Shown here: positions 1 to 9,064 of the stretch, piece after piece
How the letters are laid out: every line of letters begins with the position of its first letter
Position numbering within the stretch: the stretch's first letter is position 1
From: Gemmatimonadaceae bacterium
GTDB lineage: Bacteria > Gemmatimonadota > Gemmatimonadetes > Gemmatimonadales > Gemmatimonadaceae
NCBI GenBank assembly: GCA_040882285.1
Contig: JBBEBQ010000010.1
Span: forward strand, 174,147-238,146
Direction: 5' to 3'
Length of the DNA stretch: 64,000 nt
Made by a program: the position numbers and the translations under genes
Notes under the pieces: generated by a model
What the model was told of the DNA's origin: nothing
The model's database searches: none
What the model saw: the letters and a program-made list of their open reading frames with translations, nothing else

Positions 1-2
1 CG

Positions 3-2348
3 CCCGACATCGGCCGCATGGACCCGTTCCTTCATCTCCTGCGGCTGGACAGCGACACGATCGTCGTGGTGAAGTCGGACGACGACGGCGGCGCCGGCAA
101 CAACTCGATGGTCACCGCGCGGCTGCCCGATACCGGTGAGTACATCGTCCTGGCGAATGGTCTCACCGTGGCGGACACTGGGAGCTACGCGCTGTCATTC
201 ATGCGGCTCTCGGACGCGTGCGCTTCGCTCCGGGTTTGCGAGGTCGGCGCGGAAATCCCGCAGGCGTCGGCCGAGGCCACCGTCCTCGCCGCGCCCGCGA
301 CGCGGATCGCGTTGGGCGATACGGTCGCCGGCAAGCTCGAGAGCGAGAGCTTGACGCTGCCGGATGGAAAGCCGTTCCAAGCATGGCGCTACACGGCCAG
401 GGCCGGTGAGCGCGTCGTGATCACCAACCGCTCCGGCGACTTCGACGCGTATCTGCAGCTGTACCATTTCGGCGATGGTACACTGCGCGAGATCGAGCGC
501 GATGACGACGGCGGCGGAAGCCTCGACGCACAGCTCTCCGTCGAGCTCGCCGAAGCCGGCGACTATCTGATCGTCGCGGGAAGCTTTTCGACCAGCGCCA
601 CCGGCGACTATCGTCTTTCCCTCGAAGACATGCGCGCCGCCTGCGCCGCGGGTGGGCCATGCGCCGTGGGCGAGACTTCGGCGGGGCGCGACAGGCTGCT
701 CCCCGCTCTCGCCGCCACGTTCGCGCCTTTCCCCGCCGGCGACACCGTCAGCGCCGAGCTGCCGTTGTCTGCCCCGCAGATGCCGGGCAGAGGCCGCTTC
801 CAGTCGTACCGCTTCGAGGGCCGCGCTGGCGAGCGCATCGTCATCAACATGAATGCGGAGCAATTCGATCCGTATCTCGATCTGGCGCTGGTCCGCGGCA
901 GCTCGCTCAGCGTCATCGGCAGCGACGATGACGGCGGAGAAGGAGTCAACGCCAGGCTCGTGGCCACGCTGCCCGAGAACGGCACGTATCTGCTGGTGGC
1001 GTCGGCGCTGAGTGCCGACAGCGCGCGCGGCGCCGGCGCGTACACGCTGAGCCGCGGCCCGTGCGACGACGCCTGCGCCGCGGACGACGGCACGCCCGTG
1101 GTCCGGTCGCCCCGCCTGCCGGGACTCGTGTTGCGCGCGGAGCGGCGCGCGATGCCGCGGAGCGGAGTCGTGGCGGACTCGCTCACCACCGCCGACGCGC
1201 GCCGGAACGGCGCCGCGTTCCATGCGTTCTCATTCGAGGGTGCCGCCGGGCAGACGTTGCGCGCATCGCTCCAGTCCGTGGAATTCGATCCGTATCTGGT
1301 CGTGCTGCGAGTCGAGGGAGACTCGCTCCGCCAGGTCCAGACCGACGACGACGGCGGCGAGGGCACCAATTCGCTCGTCGAATGGCAGGTCGACCGCGCT
1401 GGTACGTACGTCGTGGTAGCCACCTCGTATTCGGGGTCGTCGAGGGGGTCGTACATCCTCCATGTCGCGCAGGGCCCCGAGTCCGAGAGCGCCGCATTCG
1501 CGAGCACCGTCGCCGCCGCCGGCGTGCGCGCGCAGCTTGGCCTCGCGCTGGTCGCGCCGCATCGATCCCTGCCGCCGGGTACGGCCGTCGCCGGGGAATT
1601 CGTCGAGCGGACGCCGCGGCTCCCCGGCAAGGGCCGCTTCCAATCGTATCGCTTCACCGGCCGCGCGAGCGAGCGCGTGGTGATCACGATGGTGTCGCGC
1701 GACACGGACCCGTACGTGTACCTCGCGTCGCTGGACGGAAACGCGGTGAGGATCGTCGACACCGATGACGATGGCGGGGACGGAGTCAATGCCCGCCTGG
1801 TGGCCACGCTGCCGGCCGCGGGCGAGTATCTGGTGGTCGCCACGGCATACGCCCCGAGCGACACCGCGAGCGTCGCCAGGTACACGATCATGCTCGCTCC
1901 CTGCGACGACGCATGCGCCGCGGAGACCGGTGAAGAAAGCTCCGGCACGTCCAACCAAGCGACGTCGCGGCTGATACTTGCCGCTCCGCGGCGAGCGATC
2001 CAGTCCGGCGTCCCGGTCCGGAGCGCGCTCGCGGACGGCGATTCGACGTTGTCCGACGGCTCCTATTTCCATGCCTACCAGCTCGATGCGGCGGCGGGCT
2101 CGGTGCTGCGCGCCTCGATGGAGTCATCGGCCTTCGATACGTTCCTGTACCTGTATCGCGTCGAGGGAGACTCGCTCATGCGTGTCACCTACGACGACGA
2201 CAGCGGCGAGGACACGAACTCGCTCATCGAATGGACAGTGGATACGACCGGGAGCTACATCCTGGTCGCCAACGCTCTCGCTCGCGATTCGCGCGGCGAG
2301 TACACGCTCACCGTGTCGCAGCCGCCCGCGCGCGAGCGAACGCATTGA
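3..2348 (+). CDS. Multi-repeat PPC-domain protein, 5'-truncated by the window
   Basis: The frame is open from base 3, and the first ATG (18) lies inside a repeat (MDPFLHLLRL matches the later FDPYLDLAL), so the true start is outside the window. Counting from that ATG, five full pre-peptidase C-terminal (PPC)-like beta domains follow a partial one, at about residues 119-202, 261-346, 401-484, 541-626 and 684-767. Each carries an acidic box such as DDDGGEGVN. Two subtypes recur (FQSYRF..GER and FHAFSF..GQT), as expected from duplication of a domain pair. Linkers contain Cys pairs (CDDACAA). No catalytic domain is visible. It is probably secreted or surface-exposed, because PPC domains occur in exported proteins. 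It lies 59 nt upstream of a PPC-caspase gene and likely shares its operon. The acidic boxes may bind calcium; that is inference. Confidence 0.8.
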   Translation, partial: PDIGRMDPFLHLLRLDSDTIVVVKSDDDGGAGNNSMVTARLPDTGEYIVLANGLTVADTGSYALSFMRLSDACASLRVCEVGAEIPQASAEATVLAAPATRIALGDTVAGKLESESLTLPDGKPFQAWRYTARAGERVVITNRSGDFDAYLQLYHFGDGTLREIERDDDGGGSLDAQLSVELAEAGDYLIVAGSFSTSATGDYRLSLEDMRAACAAGGPCAVGETSAGRDRLLPALAATFAPFPAGDTVSAELPLSAPQMPGRGRFQSYRFEGRAGERIVINMNAEQFDPYLDLALVRGSSLSVIGSDDDGGEGVNARLVATLPENGTYLLVASALSADSARGAGAYTLSRGPCDDACAADDGTPVVRSPRLPGLVLRAERRAMPRSGVVADSLTTADARRNGAAFHAFSFEGAAGQTLRASLQSVEFDPYLVVLRVEGDSLRQVQTDDDGGEGTNSLVEWQVDRAGTYVVVATSYSGSSRGSYILHVAQGPESESAAFASTVAAAGVRAQLGLALVAPHRSLPPGTAVAGEFVERTPRLPGKGRFQSYRFTGRASERVVITMVSRDTDPYVYLASLDGNAVRIVDTDDDGGDGVNARLVATLPAAGEYLVVATAYAPSDTASVARYTIMLAPCDDACAAETGEESSGTSNQATSRLILAAPRRAIQSGVPVRSALADGDSTLSDGSYFHAYQLDAAAGSVLRASMESSAFDTFLYLYRVEGDSLMRVTYDDDSGEDTNSLIEWTVDTTGSYILVANALARDSRGEYTLTVSQPPARERTH

Positions 2349-2407
2349 CGCGGCACAGACATTCATCGCGCAATATCTCAACCACCCCGAACCAACAAGG
2401 CCCCCAC

Positions 2408-3829
2408 ATGTCCGTCTCAATTCTGCGGTCTCCAGCCCTCACCCTGCTCACCGGCCTCGTGCTCGCCTGCGGCACCAGTGACGCGAAGGATCCGGTCTCG
2501 AAGCAAGCGTTGCTCGCGGGTGTCAGCACCGCGGCCAAGTCCTCGCCCACGTCGCTGACTCTGGGGCAGGCGGTCACCGGATCGCTCGACGCGACCGACC
2601 CGAAGCTCCCGGACAGCAGCCACTTCGACCAGTGGACGTACGATGGGAGGCAGGGTGAGCGGATTCAGATCACGCTCGAATCGTCCGCATTCGACGCGTA
2701 TCTGATTCTGGCGCAGCAGGCCGGCGCGAGCATGGAATCGGTAGCCGAAGACGACGACGGCGCCGGCGACAGGAATGCGCGTATCACCGCCGAGCTACCG
2801 GCCGACGGCACGTACCTGATACTGGCGAACAGCTACGGCGAAGGCGCCACCGGCGCCTACACGCTGCGCGTGGATCGCGGCAGCGCGGCGAACACCGCCG
2901 CGCAGCGCCCGGCCGCCATCGATTACGCCGCGCGCTATCCCGGCGGCGGCGATCCGAACGGCCGGTACGCCATGATGGTAGGCATCGACGACTACCAGGG
3001 CATCGCCAACAATCTGGACGGGCCGGTCGCCGACGCGCGACTCATGGGCCGGATCCTCGTGGAGCGCTACGGCTTCGCGCCGGCGAACGTGATCTACCTC
3101 ACCGATCGCGAGGCGACGCGGGAGCACTTGGCGGAAGCGTTCCTGCGGCACCTCGGGCAGGCGGGACCGGAAGGCGTGGCCGTCTTCTATTACTCCGGTC
3201 ACGGAATGCAGATGGAGGAGAATCTCGCTCTCACCGGGACTCTCGACCCCGAGCCTGACGATGTGGATGAAGCGCTCGTCATGTGGGGCGCCGATGGCCG
3301 CGGCGGCATACTGCTCGACGACGAGCTGGGCTTTCTCGCCAACCGGCTCCGCACCGACAGAGTGCTCGTGATCATGGACGCGTGCTTCTCCGGAACGGGC
3401 ACGAGGGGCGCCGCGGGCGGCCAGGCCAAGGAAGTGAAGTTCAGCGACGTGCAGGGCAACCTTACGATCCCGACGTCGTTCCTGACGGACAACGCGCCGG
3501 CGGGCTCGACCGTGAGCAAGTCCGGCAACGTGTCCGACCTGCTGGGTGAGCCGGAGCGGCATCTGCTGCTCGCCGCGTCGTCGGACGATCAGCTGTCGTG
3601 GACCGCGTCCGGCTGGCCGAAGTACGGCGGCACGATCAGCGTGTTCACGTACTACCTCGCGGAAGCGATGGAGGCGTCGCCGGACAACGCGACTTTCTCG
3701 TCGCTGATGCAGGGCGTTCGCGGAAAGACCCTGGCATACACGCAGTCGAACTACAACGCACGGCAGACGCCGCAGCCCGAAGGACGGCAGAGCGGCATGT
3801 CCATCCGGGAGTTCCTGCGGCAGAGGTAA
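2408..3829 (+). CDS. PPC-domain caspase-family (C14) lipoprotein
   Basis: The ATG at 2408 gives a 473-residue protein with a lipoprotein signal (lipobox LVLAC, Cys21); the frame is open upstream but the signal peptide fixes this start. A PPC-like domain (about 73-156, acidic box EDDDGAGDRN) precedes a caspase p20-like domain (about 185-470). The catalytic dyad is visible: His265 in YYSGHG and Cys326 in DACFSG. Bacterial caspase-fold enzymes (metacaspases/orthocaspases) cleave after basic residues and are often calcium-dependent; the substrate here is unknown. The PPC domain resembles the repeats of the preceding gene, so the two may interact or respond to the same ligand. The next caspase gene starts 8 nt after this stop, with its ribosome-binding site overlapping the stop. 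Confidence 0.88.
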   Translation: MSVSILRSPALTLLTGLVLACGTSDAKDPVSKQALLAGVSTAAKSSPTSLTLGQAVTGSLDATDPKLPDSSHFDQWTYDGRQGERIQITLESSAFDAYLILAQQAGASMESVAEDDDGAGDRNARITAELPADGTYLILANSYGEGATGAYTLRVDRGSAANTAAQRPAAIDYAARYPGGGDPNGRYAMMVGIDDYQGIANNLDGPVADARLMGRILVERYGFAPANVIYLTDREATREHLAEAFLRHLGQAGPEGVAVFYYSGHGMQMEENLALTGTLDPEPDDVDEALVMWGADGRGGILLDDELGFLANRLRTDRVLVIMDACFSGTGTRGAAGGQAKEVKFSDVQGNLTIPTSFLTDNAPAGSTVSKSGNVSDLLGEPERHLLLAASSDDQLSWTASGWPKYGGTISVFTYYLAEAMEASPDNATFSSLMQGVRGKTLAYTQSNYNARQTPQPEGRQSGMSIREFLRQR

Positions 3830-3837
3830 GAACACCG

Positions 3838-5838
3838 TTGAAGAAAAGGATCTTCGCGCTCGCCGGTGTCGCCCTCGCGGCGACGCTCACCGGCTTCGCC
3901 GGCACCGGCGAGCGCGCGCCGCAGCGGGCGCCGCGGCATCTGTCGCTGCTGATCGGCGCCGGCAACTACAAGTACGCCAGCGAATGGAAGGACCTCAAGA
4001 ACCTGAAGGGCCCCCGCACCGACGTGCGGCGGATGCAGCACACGCTGCGCCGCTGGGGCTTCCGTGATGACGCGGCCAGCCAGCGCGTGCTCGTGGATCA
4101 GCAGGCGTCCAAGGCGGGCATAACGGCGGCGTTTCGCTGGCTCGCGTCGCGGGCGACCGACAGCAGCGACGTCGTCGTGATCTACTACTCGGGACACGGG
4201 TCGTGGGCCCCCGACCAGGACATCGACGCGATTCGAACGAAAGACGAGTCGCGCAGAGTTCCCGGCGACAACTACGACGAGGCGCTCGTGCCGTGGGACG
4301 CGCGGGACCCGCACAACCCGCGGCACCTCCTGCTCGACGACGAGATCAACGCGTTTCTCCGCGCGCTCGGCACGGGCAACGTGACGGTGATCGTGGACGC
4401 CTGTTTTTCCGGTACCGTTACCCGCGGCTCGCCCGACACCAGCTCGACCGCGCCGGTCGCGCGCGGACCGCGGCCGCCGCCCTTCGAGCGGATCGCCGCC
4501 GGCGACCTGCTCGGCGACGGGCGCAACCCGAAACACACCCTGCTCACCGCGGCGTCGTCGTCGGAGCTGGCGTACGAGAAGACGTTCCACCCCGGCGCGG
4601 TGGTGTCCGGCGTATTCACTCGGCATCTCGCGCAGGCACTCGACGGCGCGAGCCCCAACACGCGCTTCGACGACTTGCTGCAACAGGTGCGCACGAAAGT
4701 TGGACAGGGCCAGACGCCGCAGCTCGAGGGCGACCGCGGGGCGCGGATCTTCAAGGTAGGCGAGACCGCCGTCGTGCCCGCGCGCGGATATTCCATCGTC
4801 GTCGGCGCCGGCGCCGGTCGCGTCGGATTGGACGCGGGCGCGCTGCACGGTGTGCGCAAGGGCACGCTGTACGACGTGTACGGGCCGGGCGAGACCGACT
4901 TTCGCGACGGGCGTCTGGCGCAGGTGCGCGTGGACTCGATCTTCGAGGCGTCTTCCTTCGCGAGCATCCTGCCGGGAGCGCGGCCGATACCGCGCGGCGC
5001 GCGCGCGACGCTGAGCCGGGTGCCCGCCGGCGCGATGGCGCTCGATCGCCTGCGCCTTTTCGTCAACCCGAATGCCCGGGCGTTGCGCGATTCGCTCGCC
5101 CGAGTGCCATGGCTCGAGCTGACGACGCAGCCGGCGCGCGCCATGGCGGAGCTGCGCCGCCGCGGCGACGCGTACCAGGTGATCGTCGAAGGGCACGAGC
5201 TTCCGCCGCTGGTCGCCGACATCTCGTCCGGCAGGGCCGCGCCGGTCGGCGCCGATTCGGTCCGCGGCTACATGGGAAATGTTCGTTCGCTGTGCACGCC
5301 GCTGCGGCGGGCTTATTCGATCGCCGCGATGAATCTCGTGCGCAACGACCAGCCGCCGTCGAATCTCAAGGTCGAAGTCCGCGTGTTGCCGGCGAGCGCG
5401 CGAGCGCCGGCCAGCCGTCCGCGAAGCATGGTCGACACGGTGCACGTCGGGCAGCGATACGGTGTCTGGGTCTGGGTCGAGGTGCCTGACGAAGCAGTCC
5501 AACGCTCCGCGCTCTATCTCACGGCGGGAGTCGCCGGCTATGCCGGCGTGCCGGCGGTCGTCTGGCCTCGAGGCCCCGAGCAGACGCGGCTTACCCCGGA
5601 GCAGATGAGCCAACCGGTGCTGCTGCGCGAAATCACGCCGTCCCTTCCGGAAGGGATCGAGAACATCAAGGTGGTCGTCAGCTCCGACCCCTACAGCCTC
5701 CGTCCGCTCGTGACCGAGCTGCCGCGCTGTCCTGTCGACATCATCCGTGACGCTTCGAGAGGAGGTCCGGACGGCGACGCGGGCGCCGTGACCGGCTGGA
5801 CGGCCGTCACGCGCAGGATCGAGATCTACTCCCGCTGA
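3838..5838 (+). CDS. Caspase-family (C14) peptidase with large C-terminal region
   Basis: The TTG at 3838 is chosen because GAGGTAAG sits about 8 nt upstream, overlapping the stop of the previous gene, and the protein then begins with a signal peptide (MKKRIFALAGVALAATL). It has 666 residues. The N-terminal caspase domain has His120 (YYSGHG) and Cys189 (DACFSG). The C-terminal half (about 320-666) has no catalytic motif I recognise. It includes a stretch with HVGQRYGVWVWVEV and a following beta-rich segment that resembles the DUF4384-type tail found on some bacterial caspases (tentative). Translational coupling with the upstream caspase suggests the two enzymes are made together, perhaps as activator and effector. 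It ends 6 nt before the convergent anti-sigma gene. Confidence 0.85.
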   Translation: MKKRIFALAGVALAATLTGFAGTGERAPQRAPRHLSLLIGAGNYKYASEWKDLKNLKGPRTDVRRMQHTLRRWGFRDDAASQRVLVDQQASKAGITAAFRWLASRATDSSDVVVIYYSGHGSWAPDQDIDAIRTKDESRRVPGDNYDEALVPWDARDPHNPRHLLLDDEINAFLRALGTGNVTVIVDACFSGTVTRGSPDTSSTAPVARGPRPPPFERIAAGDLLGDGRNPKHTLLTAASSSELAYEKTFHPGAVVSGVFTRHLAQALDGASPNTRFDDLLQQVRTKVGQGQTPQLEGDRGARIFKVGETAVVPARGYSIVVGAGAGRVGLDAGALHGVRKGTLYDVYGPGETDFRDGRLAQVRVDSIFEASSFASILPGARPIPRGARATLSRVPAGAMALDRLRLFVNPNARALRDSLARVPWLELTTQPARAMAELRRRGDAYQVIVEGHELPPLVADISSGRAAPVGADSVRGYMGNVRSLCTPLRRAYSIAAMNLVRNDQPPSNLKVEVRVLPASARAPASRPRSMVDTVHVGQRYGVWVWVEVPDEAVQRSALYLTAGVAGYAGVPAVVWPRGPEQTRLTPEQMSQPVLLREITPSLPEGIENIKVVVSSDPYSLRPLVTELPRCPVDIIRDASRGGPDGDAGAVTGWTAVTRRIEIYSR

Positions 5839-5844
5839 GCTGCG

Positions 5845-6522
5845 TTACGGCGCGAGCCGGCGCAGCGTGACTCCGACCGCGCCGGGCGGCAGCGGTCGAG
5901 TTTGATCCTGCGCCGCCACGGGTCGGATCGTGATTGAAGATCGCTCGAGGCCGGCATCCATGAGCCCTTCCACAACACGCTCCGCCAGCCGCGCGGCCCG
6001 GAGTGATTCATCGGTGCCCGTGACGTAACGCAGCTCCGCTGTGATCCCCGGCCCGCTGATATCCCACGACACCGAATCGATCGAAGTCGTGCCCGATTCG
6101 GTCACGATCGTCTCGTTCGCCAGGGTGTCGAGCGGCGTCGCTCCCTTGGCGCCGGATGGCGGTTGTTCCTCCGGGGGCGGCTCCCGCCACGCTCGCGGAA
6201 CGAACAGAGCCAGAGCCGCGGCCGCGGCCAGTCCCACCGGCAACAGGAAAGCCCGACGCCGCGTTCGCCGCGCACGCAAGGAAATCACCGGAGCTCCCTG
6301 AGCAGCCTCAGCCCGCCGCACGCGAATCTTCTCCGTCAACGAAGCGGACGGCTTGCTCCCGAGGCTCAGTGCCGCCGTCACGCGGCGGATGGCCGCTATC
6401 TCCTCCCGGCACTCGGCGCACGATGCGACGTGGGCGGTCACGCGCTCGTCCATCGCTTCTCCGTCGGCATGCGCTTGCAGCTCGGCGGCATCGGGATGCG
6501 TCCCGTTCATATCCTCAGCCAT
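5845..6522 (-). CDS. Anti-sigma factor, zinc-finger (zf-HC2/ZAS) type
   Basis: This 225-residue protein begins with a ZAS zinc-binding motif (HVASCAEC, His31, Cys35, Cys38). A basic segment, one transmembrane helix (about 92-110) and an extracytoplasmic domain follow. The architecture is that of membrane anti-sigma factors, which bind a cognate ECF sigma factor and release it on a signal. The start (ATG at 6522) overlaps the last 8 nt of the upstream sigma gene, as in most sigma/anti-sigma pairs. A second ATG 12 nt later is possible. The pair converges on the caspase operon; control of those genes by this sigma is possible but not shown by the sequence. Confidence 0.85.
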   Translation of the reverse strand: MAEDMNGTHPDAAELQAHADGEAMDERVTAHVASCAECREEIAAIRRVTAALSLGSKPSASLTEKIRVRRAEAAQGAPVISLRARRTRRRAFLLPVGLAAAAALALFVPRAWREPPPEEQPPSGAKGATPLDTLANETIVTESGTTSIDSVSWDISGPGITAELRYVTGTDESLRAARLAERVVEGLMDAGLERSSITIRPVAAQDQTRPLPPGAVGVTLRRLAP

Positions 6523-7132
6523 TCGGCGCTCTCAACGGAGACACGAGGTACTTGCGAATTGCGACCAGCCAATTCCGCGCGGTTGCTTCGGTCAGGTTCA
6601 ATTTCTTTCCGATCTCCTCGTAGCCGTAGCCATCGCGGTACAGATCGATGAACTCGGCCCAGCGTTGATGCTTCGGCTCGGCGCTCGAGCGCAGCTCCGC
6701 GATCCGCCGCTCGAGCTCGAGCAGCTCGTCCCGATCCACCGAGTCCAGCTCCGCTGCGATCGCGTTCGCCTCATCCTCGAATGAGACGTTGCGCCGCTTC
6801 GCCCCCGAGCCCTGCCGTCCCTTCCAGTCTCCGGTCAGCTTCTCGCGCGCGCGGAGCGCGGCGCGAACGGCGACCTGCGCGAGCCACTTTTCCGGCTTCC
6901 CTTCTTCCCTGTACTGCCCGGCCGCTTCCATCAACCCTACTAATACATCGCTCGTGACGTCTTCCGTCGCCTCCCGCGGCTCTCGCAGCCAGGAGATCGT
7001 TCGCAGCACGTAAAAGACCCGCGTCCACACCAAGTCGCGATAACCCTGATAACATGCCGCCCATGCCGCTTTCCTGACCTCTTCAGATTCGGAGCGCATC
7101 TGGAGCAACAGCTGCCCGAGATCGGCGCTCAT
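6515..7132 (-). CDS. ECF-type RNA polymerase sigma factor
   Basis: The 205-residue protein has a sigma-70 region 2 (about 20-95) and a region 4 helix-turn-helix near the end (YGYEEIGKKLNLTEATARNW, about 168-187). There is no region 1 or 3, as in ECF sigma factors. The linker is basic (KGRQGSGAKRR). It would direct RNA polymerase to a dedicated promoter set under control of the overlapping anti-sigma gene. The intergenic region before its start (7133-7329, shared with a divergent gene) should carry its promoter, possibly autoregulated, but I see no convincing -35/-10 pair there. Confidence 0.85.
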   Translation of the reverse strand: MSADLGQLLLQMRSESEEVRKAAWAACYQGYRDLVWTRVFYVLRTISWLREPREATEDVTSDVLVGLMEAAGQYREEGKPEKWLAQVAVRAALRAREKLTGDWKGRQGSGAKRRNVSFEDEANAIAAELDSVDRDELLELERRIAELRSSAEPKHQRWAEFIDLYRDGYGYEEIGKKLNLTEATARNWLVAIRKYLVSPLRAPNG

Positions 7133-7329
7133 CTATAGAGATGGATGACGGCGGGGGCGGCGATTGCCATCCGGATCAGCATTCGGGCACTCGATGACAA
7201 ATCGTGGTCACGCCGTATTCATTGAGTTGCGGGCCGTCGTCCAGCCGTGTTGCGGAATCTGCAGTGCGTTCCCAGTTTACGGCGATGTGCCCCGCCTGCA
7301 AGGCGCACCTCCATTTTGCGGATATTTGA

Positions 7330-8199
7330 ATGGCGACGGAAGGGCGGCCCAGGACGCCGGTAAAGACCGCTGCGCTCACTTACGTTCCCACCGTAGGCGC
7401 CTTCGTCGCGCTCGCGAACAACATCTTCTCGCTGCTTGGAGCCACGCCCACCTGGCAGCGCCGAATCGTGCTCGGGGTGCTCGCATCGGTCCCGGTCGTT
7501 CTCGCGATTACGTGGATTTTCGGCACGCCGAGGACGGGCGACAGCTGGTTCGCGCGCGCGACCCGGACTCGCTCCGGGCGGCTGGCCTTCGCCGCGGTTC
7601 CCACAGTGCTTGTCGCGGCGACCCTCATGTGGACCATTGGGCCGCTTGCCGCGGGCGAAACGAAGGTCGAGCCGCGCGTCTCGGTTGCCCAGTTCCGCGA
7701 CGACAGCCCGCAGAGTGACCACGCATATCTTGCCAGCGGGCTGTCCGAAGAGCTGGCACTGGCTCTGGAGCGCGTGCCGGGGATGGAGGTGCTCGACTCA
7801 CCCGACTCCGCCGTCGTCCTCATCGAAGGCGCCGTGAGCCGGTGGAAGGACAGCCTGCGCGTCACCGCCAAGCTCCTGCGCAACTCCGACAAGCGGCGCC
7901 TCCGAACGGTACGGTACGAGCGCCCGTTCGGCGACGTGTTCGCGCTGCAGGATTCCCTCTCGCGGGACATCGTGCGGGAGCTCCTGCCGCACATTCCGGG
8001 CGGTCTGACGAAGGGCGGGATCCGCATGCGGGATCCGCTGCCCGAGGCGTACGACCTGTATCTTCGTGCTCGCTTCGCGCGTGACAGCGAAGGAAATGTG
8101 GCCAGGGCAGATTCGCTTTTCCGGGCCGCGCTCGCGGTCGATCCGTCGTTCGCGCGCGCGCGGCAGGATCTCGCGGCACTGGGATCCGGCGCGCGCTGA
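7330..8199 (+). CDS. Membrane-anchored TolB-like/FlgO-like domain protein with a C-terminal TPR-like motif
   Basis: The 289-residue protein has about three hydrophobic segments in its first 105 residues (roughly 22-37, 46-64, 83-103). A domain with VSVAQFRDDSPQSDHAYLA then LSEELALAL follows, typical of the TolB-N/FlgO-like modules attached to bacterial signalling proteins. Residues about 230-285 look like a single TPR (AYDLYLRARFAR..RADSLFRAALAVDPSFARA). In other proteins this module often follows an adenylate cyclase, kinase or DNA-binding domain; here that output domain is absent and membrane helices take its place. Function is unknown. It is divergent from the sigma factor and 43 nt upstream of a lipoprotein gene in the same orientation. 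Confidence 0.6.
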   Translation: MATEGRPRTPVKTAALTYVPTVGAFVALANNIFSLLGATPTWQRRIVLGVLASVPVVLAITWIFGTPRTGDSWFARATRTRSGRLAFAAVPTVLVAATLMWTIGPLAAGETKVEPRVSVAQFRDDSPQSDHAYLASGLSEELALALERVPGMEVLDSPDSAVVLIEGAVSRWKDSLRVTAKLLRNSDKRRLRTVRYERPFGDVFALQDSLSRDIVRELLPHIPGGLTKGGIRMRDPLPEAYDLYLRARFARDSEGNVARADSLFRAALAVDPSFARARQDLAALGSGAR

Positions 8200-8242
8200 C
8201 CTGCTGTTCCGACACAAACTGATACAATCAACGGAGGGTTCG

Positions 8243-8998
8243 ATGCGTTCGATGCTCGATCGGAAGAGCTTGCTGTGTGGGGTGGTGATCGCTGCCGTAG
8301 CCGCAGCGTGCGTTCCGCCCGGAGTCAGCACGGTCGTGGGCGGCACGTGCGCGATGTGCGCGGTGTTCGATAAGAAGGCCGAGGTCCCCGCGGCGGCCAA
8401 GGCGGTTTCTCCCGGCACCCGCGCGGCGGACGTCGTCGCGCTCGCCGCGAACCTGGCGGATCACGGTTACAGCACCAACTCCCCGCTGTCGCTTTTGACC
8501 GCCGCCGAGCTGCTCATGCAGGCTTCCCCGACGGCGCTGAGCGGAAAGCGGGGCATCACGATGCCCGCGGTCACGGCCAAGTCCGGCGCGGCGGTGACGT
8601 TCGAGCCGGGGGCGATGATCGCCGCCGCGCGCTCCATGGCGGGTGGCAACACCGGCGTCGCTGCCCTCGCGACGCAGCTCCAGAACCGGCTGGCCAGCGG
8701 GCCGAAGGGAGCGGTCGGCGGTCCTCGCTCGACGGTTGATCGCGTTCTCTCCAACTCGACCGACATCTGGGAGATCCGCTTCCGCGGCGGCGAGCGCGGC
8801 TCCATCCGCGTGGGCGGCGATGGCGATACGGACCTCGACTGCTACGTCTACAATTCGGCGGGTACGCTCGTCGCCTACGACAACGATCTCACGGATTACT
8901 GCATCCTCGACTGGTACCAGGCATCCACGGGCAACATCCGGCTCGAGATCAGGAACCTCGGCGACGTGTACAACGAGTACATCCTCAGCACCAACTGA
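8243..8998 (+). CDS. Lipoprotein with C-terminal PPC-like domain
   Basis: The ATG at 8243 is preceded by a GGAGGG ribosome-binding site and gives 251 residues with a lipoprotein signal (AVAAAC). Further Cys residues follow (CAMC). The middle part is helical and Ala-rich. The last 75 residues form a PPC-like beta domain: IWEIRFRGGERGSIRVGG, then DTDLDCYVYN and YDNDLTDYC. This resembles the PPC domains of the caspase operon at the start of the window, but the acidic box is altered. No enzymatic motif is visible. It is probably an envelope protein of unknown role. Confidence 0.65.
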   Translation: MRSMLDRKSLLCGVVIAAVAAACVPPGVSTVVGGTCAMCAVFDKKAEVPAAAKAVSPGTRAADVVALAANLADHGYSTNSPLSLLTAAELLMQASPTALSGKRGITMPAVTAKSGAAVTFEPGAMIAAARSMAGGNTGVAALATQLQNRLASGPKGAVGGPRSTVDRVLSNSTDIWEIRFRGGERGSIRVGGDGDTDLDCYVYNSAGTLVAYDNDLTDYCILDWYQASTGNIRLEIRNLGDVYNEYILSTN

Positions 8999-9011
8999 TC
9001 GACATTCGCGT

Positions 9012-9054
9012 CAGGGGCCCGCGCTTCGGGGGTCGAAGCGCGGGCCCTGTTTCA
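9012..9054. terminator. Bidirectional rho-independent terminator
   Basis: A GC-rich stem of about 15 bp (GGGCCCGCGCTTCG pairing with CGAAGCGCGGGCCC) with one bulged base and a short loop, followed by TGTTTC on the plus strand. It sits between the convergent lipoprotein and TonB-receptor genes and can serve both. Confidence 0.75.
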
Positions 9055-9064
9055 CTGCGCGACG

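Noticed and set aside
18..20. ATG at 18 as the start of the first gene
   Set aside because: The frame is open to base 3 and the Met aligns with an internal residue of the PPC repeat.
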